The notes under the pieces were generated by a model. The model did not search any database. It had not been told where the DNA came from and saw only the letters and a program-made list of their open reading frames with translations. Source: Chthoniobacter flavus (GTDB taxonomy: Bacteria; Verrucomicrobiota; Verrucomicrobiia; Chthoniobacterales; JACTMZ01). From it: a stretch of 64,000 bases of DNA. Below are positions 1 through 7,937 of this stretch, piece after piece. Position numbers and translations under genes: made by a program. Location: the NCBI GenBank assembly GCA_945878135.1, contig CAMDUL010000011.1:23237-87236 (forward strand), in the 5' to 3' direction. Position 1 is the first letter of the stretch. The number at the start of each line of letters is the position of its first letter.

Positions 1-377
1 TCATGGGGCCGGATGGGCAGCGGGTCGGGCCGCACGAGGTGAAATTCGACCGCGACCTGCACGCGTTTTTCCGCGCGGCCATCGCGCTCCGGCGCAACAC
101 GCCGGCTCTGAACCGGGGGAGCTTACGCTGGTTGGCGGTGGACGACGGGGCCAACACGCTGGCCTTCGAGCGCTCGGACGGCCAGAGCTCCGTGGTCATC
201 GTCTTCAACCGCAGCGAGTCCCCGCAAACCGTGCGGATCGCCGCGCCCGCGGGCTGGCCGGATGGTGCGGTGCAGGCGGGGTTCGTCTCGGACGGAGGTT
301 CCGCCGTGATACGGCGCAGCGGCGACGAATTGCTGGCTGACCTTGCGCCGTTGACCGCCGCGGTCTTTTTGCCGTGA
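1..377 (+). CDS. GH13 alpha-amylase family protein, C-terminal fragment (cut by window start)
   Basis: Only the last ~125 codons are present; the reading frame is open through the first base, so the start lies outside. The fragment holds the end of a TIM barrel (a DRDLHAFFRAAIALRR segment) followed by a beta-rich C-terminal domain with VVIVFNRSESPQTV and an ending LAPLTAAVFLP. The same layout, with closely matching motifs (FDPELHGFFTAAIALH, VVALNRSAEPQTV, LPPLTGAVLE), closes the complete secreted GH13 enzyme at 27.2-29.1 kb, so this is very likely its paralogue, acting on alpha-glucans. The catalytic residues are not in the window. It is followed after 22 bases by a PAP2 gene. Confidence 0.85.
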   Translation, partial: MGPDGQRVGPHEVKFDRDLHAFFRAAIALRRNTPALNRGSLRWLAVDDGANTLAFERSDGQSSVVIVFNRSESPQTVRIAAPAGWPDGAVQAGFVSDGGSAVIRRSGDELLADLAPLTAAVFLP

Positions 378-399
378 GTCCCCGCCGCGCTGTGGCAGG

Positions 400-1095
400 A
401 TGCGCTTGATGAACGGTCGTGCAGCTTTGCTTTGGACCTTTTTTTTCGGCTTGGCCGCGCTCGGCCTGATGGTTGCGGGCTTCACCGTTTGGGATCAGCC
501 GGCGCTCGAGGCGGTGCGCGACGGGTCGGGCCGCTCGTGGAAAAACACCGCGCGTGCCTTGTCCTTCTACGGTGATTTTCCGTGGTTGTTCGGCTCCGGG
601 ATCATCGCCCTCTGGCTGGCTTTGCGTTTCCGGGCCCGACGCTGGGCGCGGATCATCACGGCTATGTTGCTCGCGGGTATCCTCGCCGGGATGGTTTCCA
701 ACGTGGTGAAACTCGGCACCGGCCGGGTGCGTCCGCGCACCGAGGACGTGCAACACGGTTGGTATGGTCCGCGGCATGAAGGGCGCTGGGTCACCTTGGA
801 GCACAAATTCCAGGGATTCCCGTCCTCCCATGCGGCGTGTGCTTTCGGTTTTTTCTATCCGCTTTTTCTCTCGCGACGCGGATGGGGTGCGATCGGTCTG
901 CTCGCCGCGGCGGCCATTGCCTGGTCGCGGGTGCAGTTGAATGCGCACCATATTTCGGACGTCGCCGCGGGCGCGTTGCTGGGCTTTGTCGCCGGCTGGC
1001 TCGTCTGGCGGTGGATCGTCGAGCGCGGTGGTCTGGCGCGTTGGCTCGGGCCGACCGAGGTCACTGCGGAGGGCATGCCGCAGCCGGCGGCTTAA
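400..1095 (+). CDS. PAP2-family membrane phosphatase
   Basis: About 231 residues with an N-terminal hydrophobic helix and roughly five to six membrane segments. The three-part phosphatase signature is complete: KLGTGRVRPR (motif 1), PSSHA (motif 2, the usual PSGH with Ser for Gly) and SRVQLNAHHISD (motif 3, with the nucleophilic His). Family members remove phosphate from lipid pyrophosphates such as undecaprenyl-PP or from phosphatidate; the substrate cannot be read here. A second ATG 12 bases downstream has an AGGA upstream and may be the true start. The stop overlaps the convergent HIT gene by 4 bases. Confidence 0.85.
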   Translation: MRLMNGRAALLWTFFFGLAALGLMVAGFTVWDQPALEAVRDGSGRSWKNTARALSFYGDFPWLFGSGIIALWLALRFRARRWARIITAMLLAGILAGMVSNVVKLGTGRVRPRTEDVQHGWYGPRHEGRWVTLEHKFQGFPSSHAACAFGFFYPLFLSRRGWGAIGLLAAAAIAWSRVQLNAHHISDVAAGALLGFVAGWLVWRWIVERGGLARWLGPTEVTAEGMPQPAA

Positions 1096-1430
1096 CCCGG
1101 CGGCCAATCCATGGGGCGTCCGCCGAGAAGGTGCACATGCAGATGGGGGACGCTTTCGCCGGCGTGGGGGCCGTGGTTGATGACCAGGCGGTAACCGGTT
1201 TCATCGAGGCCTTCCTGCTTGGCGATGTCGCGCGCGGCAAGGAGCAGTTGGCCGAGCAGAGCACCGTCGTCGTCGCGGGCTTCGCCGACGCGGGGGATGA
1301 CGCGTTGCGGAATGACGAGGATATGGACCGGGGCCTGCGGGTTGATGTCGCGGATGGCGAGAACGTCTTCGTCGTTGCGGACGATGTCCGCGGGGATTTC
1401 GCCGGCCGCTATACGCTCGAAGAGGGTCAT
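1092..1430 (-). CDS. HIT-family nucleotide hydrolase/transferase (HinT-like)
   Basis: A 112-residue protein, the usual size for bacterial HinT. The histidine triad is intact (HLHVHLLGG near the C-terminus), and the N-terminal FERIAAGEIPADIV is typical of the protein-kinase-C-inhibitor-like branch. The family hydrolyses purine nucleoside phosphoramidates such as AMP-lysine. The ATG start was chosen because it gives the canonical N-terminus and overlaps the stop of the upstream gene by 4 bases, implying translational coupling in an nrdR - ATP-cone protein - HIT operon. Confidence 0.9.
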   Translation of the reverse strand: MTLFERIAAGEIPADIVRNDEDVLAIRDINPQAPVHILVIPQRVIPRVGEARDDDGALLGQLLLAARDIAKQEGLDETGYRLVINHGPHAGESVPHLHVHLLGGRPMDWPPG

Positions 1431-1987
1431 GTCAGTTCGAGTTCGAGCCCGCGTTTGCGGCGCAGGCGTGCGGCCTGTCCGCGCACATGGGCGACAATTT
1501 CGTTGCGCAGCGCGGCGCAGTCCTTGCCCCACGCGCGGGCGCGGCGGAGGCGTTTGACGCAGGCGGCGAGGTCGCAAAGTTCGATGCGTGAACTGCGGGA
1601 GGAAAGGACGCGGCGCAGGGTGAGGTCGAGTTCGTGGAAGAAGGCGAGTTCGTAGCCGGCACCCGCGGTCTCGGCGAGGGCGGCGAGGGAGATGCGGACG
1701 GGCGGTTCGGGCAGCTTGAAGCCGCGGGCGACTTCGGGATAGCCGATGACTTGGAGCACGCTGGAGACGAGGGTGCGCAGGCACTGGCTGGCGATGATGT
1801 TCTCCTCGAATTCGCGTTCGAGGTAGCTGGTCACGCTCTCGGCCACATGGGGGGCGAGCCACCAGCGGGCGTAACCGGCTTCCTCGGCGGCCTCGGCCAC
1901 AGCGCGTTCGAGCCAGGCGCGCTCGTATTTGATGGCGCGTTTGTCGGAGAGCCGGACGAGCGGGAGATTGTCGGCGAAAGCGATCAA
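1427..1987 (-). CDS. ATP-cone-like protein of unknown function, in operon with nrdR
   Basis: 186 residues with no catalytic motif that I recognise. Residues ~10-90 read like a stand-alone ATP-cone: a basic strand (VRLSDKRAIKYERAWLERAV), then VAESVTSYLE, a segment with LRTLVSSVLQ and an ending IGYPEVARGF. This is the pattern of the nucleotide-sensing domain in NrdR and in ribonucleotide reductases. The C-terminal half is helical and Arg-rich and matches nothing I know. It lies 37 bases after nrdR on the same strand and overlaps the HIT gene by 4 bases. The link to nucleotide sensing is inference from this pattern and position; it could instead be an unrelated helical protein. Confidence 0.7.
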   Translation of the reverse strand: MIAFADNLPLVRLSDKRAIKYERAWLERAVAEAAEEAGYARWWLAPHVAESVTSYLEREFEENIIASQCLRTLVSSVLQVIGYPEVARGFKLPEPPVRISLAALAETAGAGYELAFFHELDLTLRRVLSSRSSRIELCDLAACVKRLRRARAWGKDCAALRNEIVAHVRGQAARLRRKRGLELELT

Positions 1988-2024
1988 GGGAGTCGAGGTT
2001 TGAAGCGTGAAAGTCGAGGGAGGT

Positions 2025-2552
2025 TCAAGCGGGGACCGGAGGTTCTTGCGGCACTTTGGGCGGAACGTTGAAAAGTTCCGGTTGGTCGGCGCGGCGCGGG
2101 CTGCGCTTTTTCATCTGCTCGACTTCATCGACGAATTCCCCGGCTTCCTGGAATTGCCGGTAGATGGAGGCGTAGCGGACGTAGGCCACGGGATCGACGG
2201 CCTGGAGTTTCTCCATGGCCCGCAATCCGATGAGGCGGCTGGGCACTTCGCGTCCGGTCTCGGCGCCGAGTTCGGTGACGATTTCGTCGACGAGGCGTTC
2301 GAGGGTTTCCAGTTTGATCGGGCGCTTCTCGCACGCTTTGGAAAGGCTGCTGAGGAGTTTGTAGCGGTGGAAAGGCTCGGGCCGTCCGCCCCGCTTGAGC
2401 ACACGTAGTTCCACCTGTTCGATTTCCTCGTACGTGGTGTAGCGGGTGCCGCAGGCCAGGCATTGGCGGCGACGACGGATTCGCTCGCCTTCCTGAATCG
2501 AGCGCGAGTCGATGACGCGGTCGCGCATGTCTCCGCAACGGGGGCAACGCAT
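2025..2552 (-). CDS. nrdR: NrdR, transcriptional repressor of ribonucleotide reductase genes
   Basis: 175 residues. The N-terminus carries the NrdR zinc ribbon, MRCPRCG and CLACGTRYTTYE (two CxxC pairs), followed by the ATP-cone (VLKRGGRPEPFHRYKLLSSL to VDPVAYVRYASIYRQF). The protein senses dATP/ATP and represses nrd genes at paired NrdR boxes. A ~25-residue Pro/Lys-rich tail after the core extends it beyond the common ~150 aa. The start follows the family (MRCP). A perfect 24-bp palindrome 27 bases upstream contains NrdR-box-like half-sites, so autoregulation is likely. The next gene on this strand is another ATP-cone-like protein. Confidence 0.95.
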   Translation of the reverse strand: MRCPRCGDMRDRVIDSRSIQEGERIRRRRQCLACGTRYTTYEEIEQVELRVLKRGGRPEPFHRYKLLSSLSKACEKRPIKLETLERLVDEIVTELGAETGREVPSRLIGLRAMEKLQAVDPVAYVRYASIYRQFQEAGEFVDEVEQMKKRSPRRADQPELFNVPPKVPQEPPVPA

Positions 2553-2579
2553 AGTGGTTTCAGCTGACTCATCCGAGTG

Positions 2580-2603
2580 GACACCACAACAGGTTGTGGT
2601 GTC
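2580..2603. promoter_or_regulatory. Perfect palindrome with NrdR-box-like half-sites between nrdR and mog
   Basis: Two 11-base arms (GACACCACAAC and its reverse complement) flank a 2-base centre. The inner 16 bases fit the NrdR-box pattern with CACAA and TTGTG half-sites spaced as in the consensus. The site sits in the divergent promoter region, 27 bases before nrdR and 42 bases before mog. The consensus is established; use as an operator is inferred. Confidence 0.65.
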
Positions 2604-2645
2604 AATAGTCTTGGTCTCGTTTTTGGCAGGGCGTAGGATGCAGAA

Positions 2646-3164
2646 ATGAGCGGGCGGAAATTCCTGGTCGGACGCGTGACCTTGAGTGACCGGGCCGCCT
2701 CGGGAATTTACGAGGACGCGAGCGGTCCGGAGATCGAGAGGGTGTTGCGCGATTTTTTCGACGAGGAGATGGAGTTCCATGCGCGGGTCTTGCCGGACGA
2801 CCGCACGGCGATCGAGGAAACGCTGAGGGCCATGATCGAGGACGGGTTGCCCTTGATCGTGACCACGGGCGGGACCGGTCCGTCGGCGCGCGACGTCACA
2901 CCCGAAGCGACACGGGCGGTGCTGGAGAAGGAGTTGCCGGGATTCGGGGAAATCATGCGGATGAAATCGTTCGAGCGTGTTCCGACGGCGATTCTGACCC
3001 GTGCGGTGGCCGGGGTGGCGGGTCGTTCCCTCATCGTCAATTTGCCGGGGCGTCCGGCGGCGATCGGCGAGTGCCTCGCGCTGATTGCTCCGGCCATCGC
3101 GGAGTGCCTCGACCATGTCGCGGGTTGGCGTCCGGGTCTGGTGGCGGATAGACTGGCAAGATGA
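2646..3164 (+). CDS. mog: Molybdopterin adenylyltransferase (Mog/MoaB family)
   Basis: 172 residues, full length for the family. The signature TTGGTGPSARDVTPEAT is present mid-protein (the MPT-binding GGTG loop plus the Asp-containing DVTPE), together with the SLIVNLPGRP loop near the C-terminus. Mog adenylylates molybdopterin before molybdate insertion in molybdenum cofactor synthesis, in the cytoplasm. Mog and MoaB are hard to separate by sequence alone; length and the DVTPEA form favour Mog. It overlaps the downstream phosphatase by 4 bases. No other Moco gene is in the window. Confidence 0.85.
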   Translation: MSGRKFLVGRVTLSDRAASGIYEDASGPEIERVLRDFFDEEMEFHARVLPDDRTAIEETLRAMIEDGLPLIVTTGGTGPSARDVTPEATRAVLEKELPGFGEIMRMKSFERVPTAILTRAVAGVAGRSLIVNLPGRPAAIGECLALIAPAIAECLDHVAGWRPGLVADRLAR

Positions 3165-3835
3165 AAACGCGCGTGTTTCTTGTCCGCCACGGCGCAACAG
3201 TGCTGTCGGCCGAGGATCGTTTTGCCGGCGCGACGAACGTGGAGTTGAGCGATGAGGGGCGGTGGCAGGTGGAGGCGCTGTCGGGACGCTTGGCCCGGCA
3301 ACCGATCGCGGCTTTTTATGCCTCGCCGCTCGACCGGACGATGGAAACGGCGCGGATTTTGGCCGCACCGCACGGCCGGCAGGTGGAACCGGAGGATGGT
3401 TTTCTCGAAATCAACCACGGGGTGTGGGAAGGACTGACACGGCACGAGGCGGAGACGCGGTTCGGCGACATGTATGTCAAGTGGGAGGCCGACCCTTACA
3501 ACTTCGCGCCGGCCGATGGCGAGACCGGTCTGGCCGTGGCCGCGCGGGCCATGCCGGCCTTGCTGCGCGCGGTGGCGGCGCATGCGGGGGAGATGATTTG
3601 CGTGGTGTCGCACAAGGCGACGATCCGGTTGCTGCTCGGGGCGATCCTCGGGTTTGATCCGCGGCGCTATCGCGATCATTTGGATTTGAATCCCGCGTCG
3701 TTGAGCGTCCTTGATTTCCGCGATGCGATGAACGGACGGCTCACCTTGTTCAACGACGTGGCGCATTACGCGTCCGACGGCCTGGCTATTCCACCGGTGC
3801 CGGGCGGGCGGTTGTCGAAGGTTTGGGAAAAGTAG
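3161..3835 (+). CDS. Histidine phosphatase family protein (phosphoglycerate mutase-like)
   Basis: 224 residues. LVRHGAT at the N-terminus is the RHG motif with the phospho-accepting His; ASPLDRTMETA supplies the second conserved Arg, and VVSHKATIR the second catalytic His. EINHGVWEGLT is the usual acid-carrying loop. Substrates in this branch range from 2,3-bisphosphoglycerate-type sugars to cobalamin phosphates and nucleotides; the sequence does not decide. The start overlaps the mog stop (ATGA), so the two genes are probably co-translated. It ends 20 bases short of the convergent rpiA. Confidence 0.88.
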   Translation: MKTRVFLVRHGATVLSAEDRFAGATNVELSDEGRWQVEALSGRLARQPIAAFYASPLDRTMETARILAAPHGRQVEPEDGFLEINHGVWEGLTRHEAETRFGDMYVKWEADPYNFAPADGETGLAVAARAMPALLRAVAAHAGEMICVVSHKATIRLLLGAILGFDPRRYRDHLDLNPASLSVLDFRDAMNGRLTLFNDVAHYASDGLAIPPVPGGRLSKVWEK

Positions 3836-3855
3836 AAGCGGGATTCCCGCCGCTG

Positions 3856-4590
3856 CTACTCCACCGCGACTTCGCGGACTTGGCCGGTGACCGGATCGCG
3901 CCGCAGATGGCGCAGCCCGTTTTGTCCGGCGACGATGACATCGTCGGCCATGCCGAGGAAGAGTCCGTGCTCGACGATGCCGCTGCGGGCGTGCAGCTCC
4001 GCGCCGAGTTCCTCGGGATCGGCGATGGGACCGAAGGCGCAGTCATAGATGAAGTTGCCCTCGTCGGTGATGTAGGGCTGGCCGTCTTCCTTGGTGCGCA
4101 AGACCGGATTTCCGCCGAGTTCGTGGAGGAAGTGCCATTGGCCGGCACGGCCGAAGGGGATGACCTCGACGGGCAGGCGGTAAAGGGTGCCGAGCTGCGG
4201 CGATATTTTGGCTTCGTCGACCACGATGATTTCGCGCTTGCTGGCCTGGGCCACGATTTTCTCGTGGAGCAGGGCGCCGCCGCCACCTTTGATCAAATTG
4301 AGGCGGGGATCGACCTCGTCGGCCCCGTCGATGGTCAGATCGATGACGGCGGGGCCTTCGGCGTCGATCAGCGGGAGACCGGCGGCTTCGGCGGCGCGGG
4401 CCACTTCGGACGAAGTGGCGAAGCAGCGGAGTCCGGGAAGTTCGCCTGCGGCGTGGCGGCGGGCGATTTCGCGGACGGCGTGGATGGCAGTCGAGCCGGT
4501 GCCGAGTCCGACGATGGTGCCGGGTTCGAGGAAGCGGACGGCGTAAACGGCGGCGGCGTGTTTGAGCGAGTCCCGGTCCAGCGAGCGCAT
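3856..4590 (-). CDS. rpiA: Ribose-5-phosphate isomerase A
   Basis: 244 residues (E. coli RpiA is 219). Diagnostic motifs in order: GLGTGSTA (phosphate loop), TIDGADEVD (catalytic Asp region) and KGGGGALLHEK (Lys and catalytic Glu region). It interconverts ribose-5-P and ribulose-5-P in the pentose phosphate pathway. The frame stays open for 32 more codons upstream, but MRSLDRDSLKHAAA gives a typical N-terminus and the upstream residues are Pro-rich and unlike the family. It is divergent from the fur homologue with 120 bases between starts. Confidence 0.95.
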   Translation of the reverse strand: MRSLDRDSLKHAAAVYAVRFLEPGTIVGLGTGSTAIHAVREIARRHAAGELPGLRCFATSSEVARAAEAAGLPLIDAEGPAVIDLTIDGADEVDPRLNLIKGGGGALLHEKIVAQASKREIIVVDEAKISPQLGTLYRLPVEVIPFGRAGQWHFLHELGGNPVLRTKEDGQPYITDEGNFIYDCAFGPIADPEELGAELHARSGIVEHGLFLGMADDVIVAGQNGLRHLRRDPVTGQVREVAVE

Positions 4591-4710
4591 CGGGGCATTG
4601 TGCCATTTCCCGGGGCGGACGGGAGAAATTTCGGCGGCGGGCGCGGAGTCTTGACCCTCGGGGAGGGGGCGCGGAGTATCCGCCATGGCGCGAAAGCGCC
4701 CAATTCACCC

Positions 4711-5190
4711 ATGGAAGAGGTCGTGCGCAACCAGATCCGCGAGTTCCTTGCCGGCAAGGGGCTGCGCAAGACCACGCAACGCGATGCCATCATCGAGGCG
4801 GCCTTCAGCACGGACCGGCACTACACGGCCGACGAGTTGCTCGACATGGCCCGGGGAATCGAGCGGACGGTGAGCCGGGCGACGGTCTATCGCACCCTGC
4901 CGATCCTCGTGGAGAGCGGGCTGTTGCGCGAACTCGACCTCGGGCAGGGGCGCAAGGTTTACGATCCGAACTTTGTCGACCATCCGCACCACAACCACCT
5001 CATCTGCCTCGATTGCCAGACCATCCTCGAGTTCGAGGACCTGAACATGGAATTGCTCGAAAATTGCATGGCCAAGCGGATGGGTTTCACCCCGGCCAAC
5101 AAGCAGGTGCGCATCGAGGCGCGCTGCGATGAATTGAAACTGAAGGGTGTCTGCCGCAAAAGCGGACGCGAGGTGCTGGCCGCAATCTGA
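4711..5190 (+). CDS. Fur-family metalloregulator
   Basis: 159 residues: winged-helix DNA-binding domain (RKTTQRDAIIEAA, TVSRATVYRTLPILVESGLL) then the dimerisation/metal domain with HPHHNHLICLDC. The family senses Fe, Zn, Mn or peroxide. The first structural CxxC (CLDC) is present, but the second is CRKS, with Ser replacing the last Cys, so the structural zinc site looks incomplete. Which metal it senses cannot be told. The start ATG at 4711 begins the first recognisable helix. The stop is followed after one base by argH, an odd operon partner. Confidence 0.88.
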   Translation: MEEVVRNQIREFLAGKGLRKTTQRDAIIEAAFSTDRHYTADELLDMARGIERTVSRATVYRTLPILVESGLLRELDLGQGRKVYDPNFVDHPHHNHLICLDCQTILEFEDLNMELLENCMAKRMGFTPANKQVRIEARCDELKLKGVCRKSGREVLAAI

Positions 5191-5191
5191 T

Positions 5192-6568
5192 ATGTGGCAC
5201 GGAAGGTTCACGCAGGATCCGTCGGCGCGGTTGCGCGCTTACGGCGAGTCAGTTTCTTTCGACCGGCGCCTTGCCTTGCATGATGTCGCGGGGTCGAAGG
5301 CCCACGCCGCGGCGCTGCGCAAGGCGGGGCTTTTGACCGCTCGGGAACTTGCGGCGATCAAGCGGGGACTGGACGCCGTCGCGCGGGAAGTCCGTGCCGG
5401 CAAGTTCAACTGGCGCGAGGAACTCGAGGACGTGCACATGAACATCGAGGCGGCGCTGACCAAAAAAATCGGCGCAGCCGGGGCCAAATTGCACACGGCG
5501 CGCTCGCGCAACGACCAAGTCGCGACCGACCTGCGGCTGTGGATGCGGGACGAAACCGCGCTGCTGCTGGCCGCGGTGCGGAGTCTGCAGAAATCGCTTG
5601 TGGGTCTGGCCGCGCGGGCCGGGGAAGCGATCATGCCCGGCTACACGCACTTGCAGCGCGCGCAGCCCGTTCTGGCGGCGCATCATTTGCTCGCTTACGT
5701 CGAAATGCTCGAGCGCGACGCCGGACGTCTGGCCGACGCGGCGCAGCGGGCCAATGTCCTGCCGCTCGGCTCGGGGGCTCTGGCCGGTTCGACCATCGCC
5801 CTGGATCGCGCGTTCATGGCCCGCCAACTCGGATTCGACGGAGTCTCGCAGAACAGCATGGATGCGGTGTCCGACCGCGATTTTGCCTGCGAATTTTTGT
5901 CCGCCTGCGCCATCGCGGGCATGCACCTGTCACGGCTCTGCGAAGACACCGTCCTCTGGGCCTCGAGCGAATTCGGGTTCCTGTGCCTGAGCGACGCGCA
6001 CACCACCGGTTCGAGCCTGATGCCGCAGAAGAAGAATCCGGACATCGCCGAGTTGGCCCGGGGGAAAACCGGCAGGCTTTACGGGAATCTGGTTTCGTTG
6101 CTGACCACGTTGAAGGGTCTGCCGCTTTCCTACAATCGCGACCTGCAGGAGGACAAGGAGCCGGTCTTCGATTCGGCCGACACGCTCGGGGCGTCGTTGG
6201 AAATCCTCGCCGAGATGTTCGGTGCCGCGCAGTGGGACAAGAAGCGCATGGCCGCCGCGGCGGACGATGCGCTTCTTGTCGCGACCGACTGGGCCGATTA
6301 TCTGGTGCGGCGCGGGTTGCCTTTCCGGGAAGCGCACAAAGTCGTCGGCCGTTTGGTGGGGCTGAGCGTCAAGCGGGGTGTCACGTTGCGCGAACTGACG
6401 CCCGGGGATCTGCACTCCGCGAGCAAGCTGTTCCGCGCCGACGCGTTGCGCGTGCTCGAGGCCAGACGTTCCCTGCAGTCGCGCACGGCCGAAGGCGCGC
6501 CGTCGCCGCGCCGGGTGGCATCGCGTCTGGCCTGGTGGCGCAAGCATTTGTCGCGGCGCGCGTCATGA
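5192..6568 (+). CDS. argH: Argininosuccinate lyase
   Basis: 458 residues, the normal length. The fumarase/aspartase superfamily signature GSSLMPQKKNPD is present (flexible loop with catalytic Ser), along with the substrate-binding HTARSRNDQVATD and the GYTHLQRAQP region that supplies the catalytic His. It catalyses the last step of arginine synthesis, argininosuccinate to arginine plus fumarate. The start MWHGRFTQ is typical of the family and lies one base after the fur stop. The end overlaps the Nudix gene by 4 bases. Confidence 0.97.
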   Translation: MWHGRFTQDPSARLRAYGESVSFDRRLALHDVAGSKAHAAALRKAGLLTARELAAIKRGLDAVAREVRAGKFNWREELEDVHMNIEAALTKKIGAAGAKLHTARSRNDQVATDLRLWMRDETALLLAAVRSLQKSLVGLAARAGEAIMPGYTHLQRAQPVLAAHHLLAYVEMLERDAGRLADAAQRANVLPLGSGALAGSTIALDRAFMARQLGFDGVSQNSMDAVSDRDFACEFLSACAIAGMHLSRLCEDTVLWASSEFGFLCLSDAHTTGSSLMPQKKNPDIAELARGKTGRLYGNLVSLLTTLKGLPLSYNRDLQEDKEPVFDSADTLGASLEILAEMFGAAQWDKKRMAAAADDALLVATDWADYLVRRGLPFREAHKVVGRLVGLSVKRGVTLRELTPGDLHSASKLFRADALRVLEARRSLQSRTAEGAPSPRRVASRLAWWRKHLSRRAS

Positions 6569-7128
6569 GTGGCGGATGGGAGGTGCTGCGGGAAGACGTT
6601 CTGCTCGACTCCCCGCATGTGCGGGTGACCCGCGAGACAATCCGCACTCCCTCGCGTCCGGAGGGAAGGGAATGGACAAAGGTTGGCCGGAAAGTCGGCG
6701 TGACGGTGGCGCCGCGTTTGCCGGACGGGTCGTTCGTGATGATCCGCGAGGAACGCGTGCCGGCACGGCGCGATTTCTGGCAGTTTCCGGCCGGGCAAGT
6801 CGACGATGACGAGGTCACCGACCGCACCATCGCCGAAGCGGCGCGGCGGGAGCTGTCCGAGGAAGCCGGCTGCACGGTGACCGGGACGCTCGAATATCTC
6901 GGCAAATTTTTCACCTCGCCGGGCTTCACCGACGAGCACACGCACCAGTTCCTTGCCACGGAAGTCCGTTGGGATCGCGGGGCGGCGGTGCACGACGCGG
7001 AGGAGCAGATTCTCGAGATGAATTCCTTCCGACCGGAGGAGTTGCGCGGGATGGTCGCGCGCGGGGTGATCGAGGATGCGAACACCTTGGGACTTTACGC
7101 GCGCTTGGCCGCGGGGAGGTGGCTGTGA
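6565..7128 (+). CDS. Nudix hydrolase, ADP-ribose pyrophosphatase-like
   Basis: 187 residues with a Nudix box ending REL-EEAG (AARRELSEEAGC). Between the box's first Gly/Glu (AGQVDDDE) and the RE there are 11 residues instead of the usual 7, so the loop before the catalytic helix is four residues longer. The ADPRase hallmark Pro-Gly pair downstream (FFTSPGFTDEHTHQFLA) is present, supporting hydrolysis of ADP-ribose or a related nucleoside diphosphate sugar. It starts on an ATGA overlap with argH and overlaps tatC by 4 bases at its end. Confidence 0.85.
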   Translation: MSGGWEVLREDVLLDSPHVRVTRETIRTPSRPEGREWTKVGRKVGVTVAPRLPDGSFVMIREERVPARRDFWQFPAGQVDDDEVTDRTIAEAARRELSEEAGCTVTGTLEYLGKFFTSPGFTDEHTHQFLATEVRWDRGAAVHDAEEQILEMNSFRPEELRGMVARGVIEDANTLGLYARLAAGRWL

Positions 7129-7937
7129 GTCTGGAAAAGTTCATCAAGTTCCGCGACGAGCGGGACACGCCGAAGCCGTTTCTCGAGCATGTGGAGGACC
7201 TGCGGCGCATGGTCGTGCGCATGGCCGTCGCGCTCGGGGTTTGCATGGTGTTCGCTTTCATTTTTCGCGGACACCTCGCGGCCTTTGTCCAGGCGCCGTT
7301 GCTCGCGCTGGATCCCACGCGGATCGACAACCTGCAGTCCCTCGGTGTGGCCGACTCGATGACTATCTCCCTGAAGCTGGCCTTCTACGCCGGCTTGGTC
7401 ATTTCGTTTCCGGTCCTGCTCTATTTTCTCGCGGAATTCATCCTTCCGGCCCTGACCGCGCGCGAGCGCAAGGTTGTCCTGCTGGCTTCCGTCGTCGGTT
7501 TCGGGCTCTTCCTCGCCGGGGCGGCTTTTGCCTTCCACGCGGTGTTGCCGGCGGCGCTGGAATTCTTTTTCCAGGATGCGCAGATGATGCAATGGCGGCC
7601 GACCTGGACGGTCGGGGAGTATTACAGCTTCACCACGCAATTCGTCCTCGCCTTCGGTCTGGCCTTCGAACTTCCGGTCGTCGTGCTGGCCCTGGTCAAA
7701 GTGGGTCTGCTCGAGCACACCCAGATGAAAACCACGCGCCCCTACGCCATCGTGGTGATTTTCCTGCTCGCCGCCGTGATCACTCCCACGCCCGATATTT
7801 TCACCCTCATCCTCATGGGCGCACCGATGGTGTTGCTTTACGAGGCCTGCATCTGGATCGCGCGCTGGATGGAAAACCGCGAGGCGCTCACCACACCCGG
7901 CGCAGACCGTAGCGATCGAACACGGGATCGCGACTGA
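7125..7937 (+). CDS. tatC: TatC, twin-arginine translocase subunit
   Basis: About 270 residues with six predicted membrane helices. The cytoplasmic N-terminus has the conserved FLEHVEDLRR (L-E-L-R signal-binding region), followed by SPxx-like loops and the FxxxFGLAFELPV motif (VLAFGLAFELPVVVLAL) with the conserved Glu. ITPTPDIFT before the last helix is also typical. TatC receives twin-arginine signal peptides for export of folded proteins. The GTG start at 7125 gives a 4-base overlap with the Nudix stop. The last 50 bases overlap the convergent vapC-like gene. No tatA is visible here. Confidence 0.95.
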   Translation: MSLEKFIKFRDERDTPKPFLEHVEDLRRMVVRMAVALGVCMVFAFIFRGHLAAFVQAPLLALDPTRIDNLQSLGVADSMTISLKLAFYAGLVISFPVLLYFLAEFILPALTARERKVVLLASVVGFGLFLAGAAFAFHAVLPAALEFFFQDAQMMQWRPTWTVGEYYSFTTQFVLAFGLAFELPVVVLALVKVGLLEHTQMKTTRPYAIVVIFLLAAVITPTPDIFTLILMGAPMVLLYEACIWIARWMENREALTTPGADRSDRTRDRD

